A stretch of DNA of 39,002 nt from a virus. Below the pieces are notes generated by a model that saw only the letters and a list, made by a program, of their open reading frames with translations, did not search any database and was not told the origin of the DNA. The DNA is taken from positions 1-39,002 of IMG/VR virus record IMGVR_UViG_3300035670_000578; one strand, given 5' to 3'. Both the position numbers and the translations under genes were made by a program. Below are positions 11,001 to 17,768 of this stretch, piece after piece. How positions within the stretch are numbered: the first letter of the stretch is position 1; each line of letters opens with the position of its first letter.

Positions 11001-14000
11001 TAGTAAGCCGCCAAGTAATCCACCTATAGGTCCAAGAGCCCATCCTAAAGCCGCGCCAAAAGAAGAGCCTGCAATGGCTCCAGCCACCAGACCCCCAATG
11101 TAGGTACCTAAAATACCGCCAAGAGCTCCACCAACATAGTTAGCAGTAGTAGGTTGATCCCCTAAAATACCTATTTTTTGTGCTATGCCTACGCTTGCGA
11201 TACCAAGACTAAACCCAGTAGATAGAGTTTGAGCTAAGCCAGAAAGACCTTTTACAGTGTTTGTCACAGAAGTTGCAGCTTCTGCAGTCTTAGCAGCTGT
11301 TTCTGCGCTCTTTCCTGCATTAAGCTGGAAAGGTATTGCAATAGCATTAGCTATCATCTTAGGCAGACTCTTAAGAGCTTTGAAGTCTAGTCCAAATCCT
11401 TTTAAGATGTTACCAAAAATACCACCTTGACCAGAGGCAGCAGTTAATCCACTAACTAAAGATCCTATACTGATTAGGGCATTACCAAACTCGCCTAGCT
11501 TTCTAATAAAACCGCCAATAGAGCCTATAGTCTTGATGATACTATTGTTCAGCTTTGCTTCAGCTTCTGTACGTGCTCTATCTGCTGCCACTACTTCCAT
11601 CTCAGCCATACTTAGTTGTAGGGTCTGTAAAGTACGTTCTCTAGCTAAAGTACCGTAGTCAGCAGATTGTGCTGCAGCTTGGTTTATATTATCTAAGTAT
11701 TCTCTTTGTAAGTCATAGTAAGCATTAGCGCCTTCAATACCTAGTCCAACAGTTTCTATATACTTTTGTTCTATTTCTCTGCGCTTATCCATAAGCTCCA
11801 TACTACGAGAAAGAACATCATTCTCTTTTTCTCTAATAGTCTTTAGCTTTTCAAGCTCAGCAGAGCGTTTCTCCATAGCAGAGTTATACTCTTCTTCTGC
11901 TTTAGTTAAAGCATCTTTTGCTTTTGTAGTAGTAATTGACTCTAAGAATCCCCCAAACTTAGAAAGACCTTGGAAAGTGGCCTGAGCTTCTCTTAGTTTT
12001 AGCAGTTTAAGCTGACGTTCGGCTTGACGCTCTTCTTCTTGTGCAGCCATCTTGTCACGTCTTGCTCTGGCAGAAGCATTTTGAGACTCTTGATCCCAAT
12101 AAGACTCACTTACATTACCAGCGGCCCTAGCCGCATCTAGAGCAGCTCTAGCGCCCGAAACTTCTTCTCTATTTATATCTGTGCGCAGCTCACGTTGTCT
12201 CTCTAATGAAGACTCTTGAGCATCTAAAGTTGCTAATTGAGAGTTATAAACTGCATCGTTACCATTCTTAATGGTAGTGTAATAATCATCAACACCTTCA
12301 GCTAGCCTATTTATATCATTTGTGCTCTTACTTAGGTCTAGTCCCCCAGCTGCTGGAGTAGGAGTATTCTCTAATCTATCGGCAAAATTATCTAGTCCTG
12401 ATAAGAAAACTTCCTGTTCTTGTCTACGACGATTTGCTAAAGAAGCTTCAATTCTTTGATTATCAGAAGCAACGTTAGTGTACAGTAACATAGCCTCAGC
12501 AATTTGCTGGTTATTTCTAGTACCCTGAGCAGTTAACTGCTCTAATGCGCCTTCCCCTAGATTATATGCAAAACTTGTTAGAGCTGTTTTTTGAGATTCA
12601 TTCCAGTTATACCCATATTTGCTGCTAATATCTTCGACAGCACCTGTGAATCTACTTAGCTCAGCACTAAAGCGAGCTGAAGCTTCTGCCTCAGTTATAA
12701 CCTCGTCAGGACTATTAGCTTTAGTTCCATAGCCAATAGCGTATTGACGTTGATCTGGATAAGCTCTATTAGAGAATCCTTCAAAAGTTTTTATAAAGTC
12801 TGCTACTCCGTCAGAAAAGCCACTAGAAACTCCAGTGGATACTCTATCAGATATATCTTGCGGGTTATCTATTGTAACGGGCAGAGGTGTTCTGCTAGCG
12901 GCCGCAGCTGCTAAACGTGGATCTATAGCACCCGCACCATATCCAACAGGTGCACGGCTTTGATTAGCGCCATAACTAGGAGCATCAGACCCAGCAGCGG
13001 CTGCTCCGCCTCTTGTTGCACCTCTAGCTGCACCAGCAGCGCCACCACCATTTGCAGCAGCGGCAGCTATAGTAGCAGCAGCAGCCTCTAGTGCATCAAT
13101 TAGTTTTTGCTGGGTTACATCTAGATCGCCAATAAAATTAATATTCTGACTTTGATAGTTAGCAATAAACTCTTGCATACCTAGAATTAGCCTATTTGCT
13201 TCTTCTATTCTTGCTTGCATTAGCTGTATTTCAGTCTTTAGATTCTCTTGCTCTAAAGCCATTTGAGCATCTGCAATAGTCTTTCTAATTTCTAAAATCT
13301 GGCGCTCAGTATCAATTTGTGCTGCGCGATCCGCTAATACTTCCATATCTTTTTCAAATTGATATTCAATATTAACTATTTCTTGCTCAAGCGCAGCTAG
13401 ACGCTGCTCATGTTCAATGGCAGCAATTTGTCTTCTATTCTCAATACTTTGTTGCTCTATAGCAGCTAGTTGATCAAGATTTTCAATCTTTAATTGTTTT
13501 TTAGTTAGCTCATCTTCGGCTATGCCAATATCTAGATTCATAGCACCTAGATCAGCAATAACACCAATAATCTCTTTAAAATCGTCTCCAAATAGAGAAG
13601 ATGCTTCAATACCAGACTTACCAATTTCTAATAGAGATTTAGCCGCCTCTTTTTCATTTTGGGCAGCAGTAATTTTTAACTCAGCAATTTCTTGTTGAAT
13701 TTGAAGTTGTTCTTTTTGGGAGTTTAATAGTTGATCTTGAGCACGTAGTTGCTCTACGGCTCCTTGTCTTTGAGCATTGATAGTGCTTAATCTAGCTTGA
13801 TTTAGTCTTCTCTGTAGATCAGACTCTTCTCTTCTTAGCTGAACTGCAGTTTGAGTAGACTTTAGCTCTTGCTGAAGGGTAGAGATTCTGTTCTCTCCTA
13901 AAGCGGTAAGCTGGCTAACTTGTTGCTGTCTAGCAAATCTCTCTGCTTCTGTTGCCAAGGCTCTAAGAGCTGGTAGTTGTTGAATAAATGTGCCTAGTAC

Positions 14001-16964
14001 TATTTCAGCTTCTGTTTTTAGAAGTTGCTCATTCGCAAGTACCTTGGCTACTTCTCCTGCAAGTTGCTGGTTAGCAATTTTTGCACCTTCAATACGTTGA
14101 ATAAATTGTACGACAGTTTCTTTTGAGGCATTAAAGCCTTCTACAATTTCTCCTGTAGCAAGAGTTACTCTATCTCCAAGTTCTGCTTGAAGTCTAGCAC
14201 CTAGATTGGCAAACTCTGCCTCTGTAGTAGCTCCATACTCAGATACTTTACTTCTTAAAGAGGCAAGTTGATTGTTAAGTCTTTCAAACTCATTAGATGC
14301 TATCTTAATGCCATCTGCGCCAAAACTAAATTCGCCAGATAAATCAGCCCCTTTAAAAGCTTCAAGCTGAGAAGAGAACTTCTTTAAGATGTTATCATAT
14401 AGAACTTCTTGTTTAGCTAATTCATCTGTTATCTTTTTTATTTCTTCTAAACGTTCATTTTCACGTCTAGTAACAGCACTAACACCTCTTAAAGTTTCTA
14501 CTAGTCTATCTCTTTCTAGAGTAGCTAGTACAGATCTAGTCATAGCTGCTTTAGCTGCCTCTCTATCCCCGCGGGCAAGAGCTGCTCTAGCAGTAGCGTC
14601 TTCTTGACGAATTACTTCGTAGTAATCAGCTACTCTAGCTCTAGTTTCTGCTATTACATTATTTAAATTAGACTGAGAGTTAGTTAGCTGTTCTCCAATA
14701 GCTATAAGCTCTTTAGTAGGAGTGCCTATAGTAGCTAGTGCGTCATTAGCATTACTTATAACACTGCTGAAACCTACAAACTGAGTAATAAGCTCAGCCG
14801 CATTTTGATTGGCTATAGCAAAAGATTGCCCTAGATTATCTCTAGTAGCTACTACAACCCCATTTATACTTACTGCTAACTGATCAGAAGACTCTGTTAA
14901 AGTATCTAGGATATTTGATGCTTGTAGCCCTGTTAAACTAGCAAGTATACCTGCAAACTCTCTAACTCTAAAATTAGTATCACCAAAAGCATCTCTCATA
15001 GCCTCTAGAGATTCTAAAGTTTGTCTTAAATTAAGAGCTTCTGCAGGATTTAAGTTAGAAGATGCAAGAGTGCTTTGAAGCTCTTGAATTTTAGAATCTA
15101 AACCTTCTAATACTTGTAGATTTATATTATCTTGACCTGGTACACCAAAGATAGCTTCTTTAAGTGCAGTACCAAAGCCAGGAAGAATATTTAAAGTAGC
15201 TTCTATCAGACCAGGTGCTGCAGCCTCTTCAGCTAGTTTATTTAATATCTCAATAGCGTTTTGTTGGTTCTTAGCAGCTTCTTCTGCGGCTAATCCAAGA
15301 GTTCTAAATTTTTCTGTGATTTTATCTATGTTAGCGTCACTAGCTATAGTAGCTACGCCTGTTCTTACAGAATCGATAGATAACTTATAATCATTAAATG
15401 CCCTAGTAACATTTTCTACTATACCATTTAGTATTTCTACTTGTCCTACTAGCTTTAATATGATAGGACCAAAAGAAGCAAGTAGTAAGAATATATTAAA
15501 GGCTCTCATTAATAAGCCTAAAGTTGCTGCAGTAACTCTAGCTGCTGCATTAAAGAATGTTAAAGCTCTTGCGCCTGCAAGAGTGGTTTTGGTTTGTGTT
15601 TCCTGCGCCGCAGTAACTGCTATAAGAGCATTGTCGTATTGAACAAGGTCAGCTTTTGCTTGAGTGATGCTACGGTTAAGTTGAGCGTATAGCTTAGTGT
15701 TCTGCTTACCTTGAGACTCTAGGCGTGCAAGTTCTTGAGTATTTTGATCAATTGCAGAATTAGAGTTTTTAATTTGTTGCTCTAGCACTCTTTGAGCATC
15801 TTTCAGTTGAGTTACAGTAATAGTACCTTCTCTCATCTGAGTAAACATAGCATTAGCTTGATTTACGTCTCCTAAGCTTCCACGAGCATAAGTACGTCCT
15901 AACTCAGTTAGGGCTTCATTCATAGCATTAATAGAAGCTTGAGCTCTTTGATTAGATGCAGTTGTTGATAGAGTTGTTGCCGCCCAAGCATTTAAATTTG
16001 CCCCAGCTCTTGTTGCTGCCTCACCAATTTGTGTAAAGGCAACAGCCCCTACTTGTCTCACTATTAACGCAAATGCAGAAATAGCTAGTGATAAATCTTC
16101 AGTAAAGAAATTTGCAACAGGCACAAGAGCATTAGCTAGGAGAATACCAAACTTGGTTCCTAGGTCAGAGATAGTAGTTGATAATTGTTCAAGGGATTTT
16201 TGTGCAGAAGGCGCAGTAGTATCAATAGCGCTAAACTTGCGCTCACCTTCTTCAATAACAGCATTAACGAATGCTTGACGACGTTCAAATTGTGTTAAAT
16301 CTTTAGCAGCTTTTCCAAGTTGTTTAGCATATGCTTCTACTGCAGGGTCTAGTCTAGTAAAAATACCAAGTTCGTCTAAAAGTTCTGGTTCTAGTTTTGC
16401 AGAACCACGTACTAGACGTTCAAAAGCTTCGTTAAGATTTCTACCCAAGGCACGAGAAGCTTTTAATGCTACATTAGTTAAGCGTTCTATCTGACTGGTA
16501 TTAAAGCCAGAAGCTAGGGCCATGTTGGCTTTTTCTGCTGCTTCAACCATAGATAGCTGACCCTCAGTGATTCCTTGTAGCGAAGAAATAATCTTGTTAC
16601 CACTCTCACCAATCTGAGCGGCTAGAGTTTGAGTACCACGAATAATTGTTTCAGCTTGTGCGGCACGGTTTAGTGCAGAAAATGCTTGCTGCAAAGCAAA
16701 AATGGTGGCAGCGGCGCCTGCATAGGCACCAACTAAACCACCAAGTCCTGCAGCTTGAGAGCTGAACTGTCTTCCAGTAGAAGCAGAGGCTTGTCCTAAT
16801 CTTGTTTGTGTACGAGTAAGCTTTGTAGTGCTCTCTGTAGTAGTCTCTGCATTATTGCCTAGCTTACGTAGAGCTGCTCCAACTGCTCCAACTTCTGATG
16901 CTGCTCTTTTAGCACCATTAGTTTTAACGTTGACACCAACATTAGTAGTAACATTTCTCGCCAA
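2007..16964 (-). CDS. Giant tail tape measure protein with embedded lysozyme domain
   Basis: A single 4985-residue frame. Tape measure proteins set tail length during assembly, are packed in the tube lumen and are ejected with the DNA. Visible parts in order: a hydrophobic segment near residues 70-95; an alpha-helical tape-measure-like region; a membrane-like stretch near 465-511; long coiled coils near 800-1390; a GH24-type lysozyme domain near 1385-1522; a glycine-zipper hydrophobic segment near 1941-1994; a first 'GG.V.G.G...DS.PA.L..GEFVLN' motif near 2415; about 915 residues of aromatic repeats (3441-4357); 28-residue tandem coiled-coil repeats (about 4472-4543); and two more GEFV/GEYV motifs near 4618 and 4880. 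The position after the frameshifted chaperones is typical. The start is TTG, directly after the in-frame TGA that ends the chaperone frame, with only a weak ribosome site (AAGG/GAAG). The next in-frame ATG lies far inside conserved-looking sequence, so I keep the TTG. Confidence 0.95.
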   Translation of the reverse strand: MARNVTTNVGVNVKTNGAKRAASEVGAVGAALRKLGNNAETTTESTTKLTRTQTRLGQASASTGRQFSSQAAGLGGLVGAYAGAAATIFALQQAFSALNRAAQAETIIRGTQTLAAQIGESGNKIISSLQGITEGQLSMVEAAEKANMALASGFNTSQIERLTNVALKASRALGRNLNEAFERLVRGSAKLEPELLDELGIFTRLDPAVEAYAKQLGKAAKDLTQFERRQAFVNAVIEEGERKFSAIDTTAPSAQKSLEQLSTTISDLGTKFGILLANALVPVANFFTEDLSLAISAFALIVRQVGAVAFTQIGEAATRAGANLNAWAATTLSTTASNQRAQASINAMNEALTELGRTYARGSLGDVNQANAMFTQMREGTITVTQLKDAQRVLEQQIKNSNSAIDQNTQELARLESQGKQNTKLYAQLNRSITQAKADLVQYDNALIAVTAAQETQTKTTLAGARALTFFNAAARVTAATLGLLMRAFNIFLLLASFGPIILKLVGQVEILNGIVENVTRAFNDYKLSIDSVRTGVATIASDANIDKITEKFRTLGLAAEEAAKNQQNAIEILNKLAEEAAAPGLIEATLNILPGFGTALKEAIFGVPGQDNINLQVLEGLDSKIQELQSTLASSNLNPAEALNLRQTLESLEAMRDAFGDTNFRVREFAGILASLTGLQASNILDTLTESSDQLAVSINGVVVATRDNLGQSFAIANQNAAELITQFVGFSSVISNANDALATIGTPTKELIAIGEQLTNSQSNLNNVIAETRARVADYYEVIRQEDATARAALARGDREAAKAAMTRSVLATLERDRLVETLRGVSAVTRRENERLEEIKKITDELAKQEVLYDNILKKFSSQLEAFKGADLSGEFSFGADGIKIASNEFERLNNQLASLRSKVSEYGATTEAEFANLGARLQAELGDRVTLATGEIVEGFNASKETVVQFIQRIEGAKIANQQLAGEVAKVLANEQLLKTEAEIVLGTFIQQLPALRALATEAERFARQQQVSQLTALGENRISTLQQELKSTQTAVQLRREESDLQRRLNQARLSTINAQRQGAVEQLRAQDQLLNSQKEQLQIQQEIAELKITAAQNEKEAAKSLLEIGKSGIEASSLFGDDFKEIIGVIADLGAMNLDIGIAEDELTKKQLKIENLDQLAAIEQQSIENRRQIAAIEHEQRLAALEQEIVNIEYQFEKDMEVLADRAAQIDTERQILEIRKTIADAQMALEQENLKTEIQLMQARIEEANRLILGMQEFIANYQSQNINFIGDLDVTQQKLIDALEAAAATIAAAAANGGGAAGAARGATRGGAAAAGSDAPSYGANQSRAPVGYGAGAIDPRLAAAAASRTPLPVTIDNPQDISDRVSTGVSSGFSDGVADFIKTFEGFSNRAYPDQRQYAIGYGTKANSPDEVITEAEASARFSAELSRFTGAVEDISSKYGYNWNESQKTALTSFAYNLGEGALEQLTAQGTRNNQQIAEAMLLYTNVASDNQRIEASLANRRRQEQEVFLSGLDNFADRLENTPTPAAGGLDLSKSTNDINRLAEGVDDYYTTIKNGNDAVYNSQLATLDAQESSLERQRELRTDINREEVSGARAALDAARAAGNVSESYWDQESQNASARARRDKMAAQEEERQAERQLKLLKLREAQATFQGLSKFGGFLESITTTKAKDALTKAEEEYNSAMEKRSAELEKLKTIREKENDVLSRSMELMDKRREIEQKYIETVGLGIEGANAYYDLQREYLDNINQAAAQSADYGTLARERTLQTLQLSMAEMEVVAADRARTEAEAKLNNSIIKTIGSIGGFIRKLGEFGNALISIGSLVSGLTAASGQGGIFGNILKGFGLDFKALKSLPKMIANAIAIPFQLNAGKSAETAAKTAEAATSVTNTVKGLSGLAQTLSTGFSLGIASVGIAQKIGILGDQPTTANYVGGALGGILGTYIGGLVAGAIAGSSFGAALGWALGPIGGLLGGLLGSFLGDLFARTKTSVGSVNLQTGAVSSSGEKGGELAPLAKSANAINDLIEDIIGAGTRASNFQAVFSRKGSKVKQKELQITVAGETFTKQISDDAEQLGKDMFELIVKGFTSVGNADVRLAISRLDFDRAVEDNLKAIDFAAGFRGVINNLQSRLTGSFVTIAEEVELIAAAAAQNLDQLTGGLMRNFRDLRTEAEQVFGETSSQVKELDDSVQKALLTVAGITVSAGGVVRLIEKQSASLNNMALIFAQTEGEMLGFKDALVETGMSAAQADRILREAADLKMLKIAEDFYQAVSRATEVAKGIDPSVYENIEKILNYQKDIVRDAQTIQNKFPSKFSDAVAKAEELALIQRLRLVAEGTDEQLKAIRLLTSVTGEFADATVQAAVQAEIASRTLLAAFNTSEIQKSARRSEARLAFNYASVGLATGGMVSGSGAQQNKDSVPAMLMPGEFVLNKESAQKIGYDTLFALNSGNFVQMAAGGAVQTGLTGGTTATLSSARSDFAAYEIDANTAFISFAEAANILTDANEDLYDSYLNIFKSINSNLVPALQFVQDQLAEGNVLQARATFEYATNVRAAVSSTDALNQIVAESRTQEALRAAGLIASIDEIDNFVKASDAFYLAVQQPQDYLIQSQGLYKKLYAATNELNKLLAQGTISTDEYNSAIDSLNNAYNDSIELVKEYNDFFIDLNDSLDNTGALSAVRETVNMYVSSLDKINYAVEDGVISTREASDKTIELNRLYNQKRLELVQSANEEQLKVLRDAANTAEDYGAGVATIVDFTYQAGAAMELVARQLQAASVSFSKFEVSLVDFYNSTLQTSTGFGSRMTKSVESIFLEAGMEFDDALGTFYGSVGNFAVAAQQGLIGLGNLEQAINELNYQLIQSEEIDIETYQTGISILQTSFMDFISTFQEMRGALDTTKDSMESFRSSLLDSFNTIQEDITGIVEGMVSNYRSNFENLKGLFDSAVSQQASAEEELYNTLFDAQKAFAAAGGNLSGHVDRINDIVAGLDPQYTGYAGLDQYLVDLKNDIVAGTAEIGNIDTKIPLATLKDNLAQELASLTALQALPDSADKFVRISRALSRITDLESQIASSTDAVDNLKEAALQLVGVEKELNLNNTTAGLTNVDLTLTEIQEDLVKRAVDARAAYNDANAVLDGYNAALATNTVFIKGLADVVPSVSENIANFTSRLSDASAEFLNVQTAISNVTAAGLTQALDNIVFNTDAYNIDVQPFSDSSKVLAELTTAISEYQNILNAKAAYEALYGALDITAATLPIDEFNELNAELVSLESQLLAVARNMDPTITNLDTLDSVFRTFVLDAISLLETPIQLDIAEPRGTSALANYTVATNTNPANAVGFGTSATNSILQAILTQGLGVQSPGYLYYTNLYLEDIRSILSEMLIVSGGVVPALNDIAAPIASATTSTTTGGTMYAGPMMNNLSGLTGQLFSVTEPIAMPADYFYIIVPQVIKLQDIIEVIDNEIALNDLITIVKEESSIDMWMNVAQRATSFEEWFTISALDRTIEDFYNIIKLDKSFDDFINIVKQDMDYRMWFHQPTPMPTNYLKWFIPTQEETSWGAWFAPPTLTETGFADWFSWPPTTKWDTDAYDWFTLEPKDIRYIDFFNVSQTLDINEFIAPTAINGSDLFNINTSATTFDEWFYVAPLAALTFNDFFMGISKGMTAFADWFTVDSPKLIQPNELYVVDKPITLGAKAFYNLIPDDISGSEIYNLAAPLSVAADELVKINEMTRIPVNYTEVFDPQTVRLHLTDMFDNYTVNGGFEFTKATIDSSQLFDVQNFNNYGFKTKLLLSAPDIFEGVDDNGVWSLSDREKIRVTANTFFNFDPLDNPFDYFFNKNKVDTNFYQWFDVPGKINISNVFEVFDPIPLDLLNVFDISNTREALAPSQVFTISPNPTVVQASQVFDIGAKYVVNGNEVFTFQPYKILASEVIDFSYIKTNPYLLVAADVLDVVNKLQLDFNEYIEITSKAMYKANELIQVDKSTFYGADLLNIIATDYLSEEVFTISSPTALPGSSFYSISAPTALPASTFIGVDQNRKIQYQFSDVFAPLTKQLSLGDIFQNYSTGSGFTWVKYTLAVEDVIDLTVLTTSGLRDKVTLSVEDLVENFSSGTFQLTNRGDIDYNSLFNPIKKLDSNYYTWFSATKLFTTFADWFYMGDASKLDLNMLVNNTVPLDYRNVFNFSNATAIKPANWDQALNFDAATKIKVRSADAFLIEASVYDAAQFIEFDQWKVTVSDLLDASYVRANPAKFGADELIFVTEVLKKPVSELLSITDKINVDVNSLVNPVPSNIVGSALFSPTATSLTGDRFFKPTQSALAGSAFFTPIATAINANDLFIISEKVPIDVTATFKSDFMEMVNAIKALEANAIPYLQRMDDNLKSQPVDSAVAFYNQIWKYYQDTFLAGYYNQWTPKIAKLADIAMSVATMVEIVKEMRDTLNALWDWTINTYDPKVDAIITLLTEANAKTDALNNWLSAIETTANSIESLTVTANGKIDTTNSWLNAIETTANSIESLTVAANAKTDTSNTLLREIRDLQPEAGIFNEMKGLLDSIDLTLFGIKVGTDYIDDVEKVLRESIYLRAFKDLINVNKYRYIYSGASAVTVPGFKTGGLVEGPGTGTSDSIPARLSDGEFVLTASTVANLGTDFLNALNQTGDLNSALRSFGIKGDSQVAHINDAEAALLKSLGGSGSVNTMTGLKQFFFDGRPNQASTAAQNTITDSQAGYTNVFSKSDGYPQWLYSNNASSYTNGYNANSTVGYAISALIRGASYAKGKGLIYEHKNWHRIGDYYWGARSTNPSNYSEFGYDWNDWNSSIDATSWMGNPSSLQGTYGRNDWDTLASRIWSTWGVNNSTITPEGRALAQQFSIPGYAEGGYISGEGSNISDSMLARLSDGEYVFRNSSVDNLGVPTLDYMNRTGELPRGDTTVEINITNNGQPVDVEGDPQVRFDGEKIVVDVVLKDLRTNGPIKRTLKKIK
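3336..3560 (-). repeat. 28-residue tandem coiled-coil repeat in the tape measure
   Basis: Two near-identical 28-residue units (four heptads each) and a partial third occur in the tape measure C-terminal region. Both full units contain the identical segment AIETTANSIESLTV, followed by T/A-A-N-x-K. The heptad length suggests an added coiled-coil spacer, probably from recent duplication because the protein sequence is nearly unchanged. Confidence 0.85.
3895..6640 (-). repeat. Array of degenerate 13-14-residue aromatic repeats in the tape measure
   Basis: Residues about 3441-4357 of the tape measure are built from a short unit with a core (D/E)-x-(W/F/L)-(F/Y)-x-(I/V), spaced mostly 13 or 14 residues apart. 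Successive cores include EEWFTI, EDFYNI, DDFINI, RMWFHQ, LKWFIP, GAWFAP, ADWFSW, IDFFNV, DLFNIN, DEWFYV, NDFFMG and ADWFTV. I count roughly 60 units by eye. A few units are longer, with inserted 7-9-residue segments. The units diverge at DNA level, so this is an old protein repeat and not a recent tandem duplication. Confidence 0.85.
10983..11142 (-). other. Glycine-zipper hydrophobic segment of the tape measure
   Basis: Tape measure residues about 1941-1994 are almost wholly Gly, Ala, Leu, Ile and Phe, with glycines repeating every three to four positions (for example GGALGGILGTYIGGLVAGAI), and are followed by a charged residue-rich end (FLGDLFARTK). This is the glycine-zipper pattern of tightly packed membrane helices. 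It is a reasonable candidate for the part that enters or spans the host membrane during DNA entry; this role is inferred. Confidence 0.7.
12400..12812 (-). other. GH24 (T4-lysozyme-type) domain inside the tape measure
   Basis: Tape measure residues about 1385-1522 read FIKTFEG....AYPD....YAIGYGTK, the active-site face of GH24 lysozymes. Glu1395 and Asp1404 are nine residues apart, as are Glu11 and Asp20 in T4 lysozyme. The usual threonine of the 'YTIGIG/YTIGYG' motif is alanine here. The later part (WNESQKTALTSFAYNLG, then AN.RRQEQEVFLSG) matches the C-terminal lobe pattern 'Q..AL.SF.FN.G...'. The likely role is local peptidoglycan cutting during genome entry, as known for muralytic domains in other tape measures. 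Activity with the alanine is unproven. Confidence 0.85.
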
Positions 16965-17330
16965 TCATCTTCTACCTTTTGATTTTTTAGAATTTTGTTG
17001 TTTTTGTTGCCGTCTATGATGCTCTGCTGTAGCAGTAATTAAGACGGTTAATAACTCCATAAACTGTTGTTTATCGTCTATTTCGTATATATCTATTAAA
17101 GTACCTAACCCAGCAAAGTCTTTTCCTAACCAAGTACCGCCCATACCTTCAATATTATCAGGTAAAAGATTAAAAACTTTAAGGGCTAACTGGCACTCAT
17201 AGTCTAAATCACTGTACTCTAAAGGGATCTCTTCTGGATTAGGTTCTGTCCCCATTAGTTCGCACATCAGAAAGTATTGATCTTTGGTAACTCCGCCGCT
17301 CTGTAGACTTTCTGATATGAATCTATTTAG
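16965..17330 (-). CDS. Tail assembly chaperone, downstream frame (gpT-like part of the G-T fusion)
   Basis: This frame is read after a -1 shift at the slippery site 17330-17336. The shifted reading adds 121 residues (starting L-N-R-F-I-S-E-S) to the 143-residue upstream product, giving a 264-residue fusion. In lambda and many siphoviruses such G and G-T products coat and fold the tape measure during tail assembly and are absent from the virion. The C-terminus is very basic and glutamine-rich (RRQQKQQNSKKSKGRR). An ATG at 17267 lies in this frame, but it sits inside the 3' arm of the frameshift stem and has no clear ribosome site, so separate translation is less likely. The TGA stop is followed directly by the TTG of the tape measure in the same frame. 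Confidence 0.88.
   Translation of the reverse strand, partial: LNRFISESLQSGGVTKDQYFLMCELMGTEPNPEEIPLEYSDLDYECQLALKVFNLLPDNIEGMGGTWLGKDFAGLGTLIDIYEIDDKQQFMELLTVLITATAEHHRRQQKQQNSKKSKGRR
17263..17319 (-). promoter_or_regulatory. Stem-loop stimulating the -1 frameshift
   Basis: On the minus strand CATATCAGAAAGT (17319-17307) pairs with ACTTTCTGATGTG (17275-17263): 13 pairs including one G-U, with a 31-base loop. It begins 10 bases after the slippery heptamer, close to the usual spacing for stimulatory structures. The 3' arm also covers the ATG at 17267. Confidence 0.8.
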
Positions 17331-17758
17331 TTTTTTACTTGGGCGTCCGCTTTTTCGCGCTCAAATAGCTCGAAGTCATTCATACAATCTGTAACAAACT
17401 GATCAAAAATTGGCGAACCCTGTAGAAGTGCTAGCGCATCTTCTTCTGTATAAGGAACTTGTTGATCTAAGTTTGCCCCATTTGTCTCGATTGGCATGAT
17501 ACGTGCTAGTTCACGAATCGTCAAGCCTCTCCAGCCTTTAATAACTTCTCTTGAATATTCTTCTAGGAACTTTTCGTTATCAACTTCTTCTTCGCGCTGA
17601 CGAGAACGCTTATTGAATTTAACAACTAAAGAACGGTTACGGATTTTTACTAGTTTGTCTCTAGATAGATATGCAAGATTTACAAAGAAACCGTTGCTAT
17701 CTGGAAATTCTACTTCAATGATTTTATCACTAATCATTAAGTTTTTAATCATACTCAT
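17327..17758 (-). CDS. Tail assembly chaperone, upstream frame (gpG-like)
   Basis: A 143-residue protein between the major tail protein and the tape measure, the place of lambda gpG. It is charged, with a basic patch (KFNKRSRQREEE) and a helical C-terminus (FVTDCMNDFELFEREKADAQVKN). It ends at a TAA directly after the slippery heptamer, so most ribosomes would make this short form and a fraction the longer fusion. The start ATG at 17758 has AGAGGGG at 17769-17775; a second ATG two codons later is possible. The 150-base leader in front of it is structured (see 17769-17900), which suggests control of its translation. No sequence family was recognised; identity rests on position, size and the frameshift. 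Confidence 0.88.
   Translation of the reverse strand: MSMIKNLMISDKIIEVEFPDSNGFFVNLAYLSRDKLVKIRNRSLVVKFNKRSRQREEEVDNEKFLEEYSREVIKGWRGLTIRELARIMPIETNGANLDQQVPYTEEDALALLQGSPIFDQFVTDCMNDFELFEREKADAQVKN
17330..17336 (-). promoter_or_regulatory. Programmed -1 frameshift slippery heptamer A AAA AAC
   Basis: In the frame of the upstream chaperone the last codons are GTA AAA AAC TAA, so the heptamer A AAA AAC is in the phase needed for a -1 shift. After slippage reading continues CTA AAT AGA and stays open into the downstream chaperone frame. A stem-loop follows after 10 bases. Confidence 0.93.
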
Positions 17759-17768
17759 AGTTTATTAT

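Noticed and set aside
16965-17267. Second chaperone frame as an independent 100-residue gene from ATG 17267
   Set aside because: The ATG is inside the 3' arm of the frameshift stem and has no clear ribosome site; the -1 frame gives a continuous fusion.
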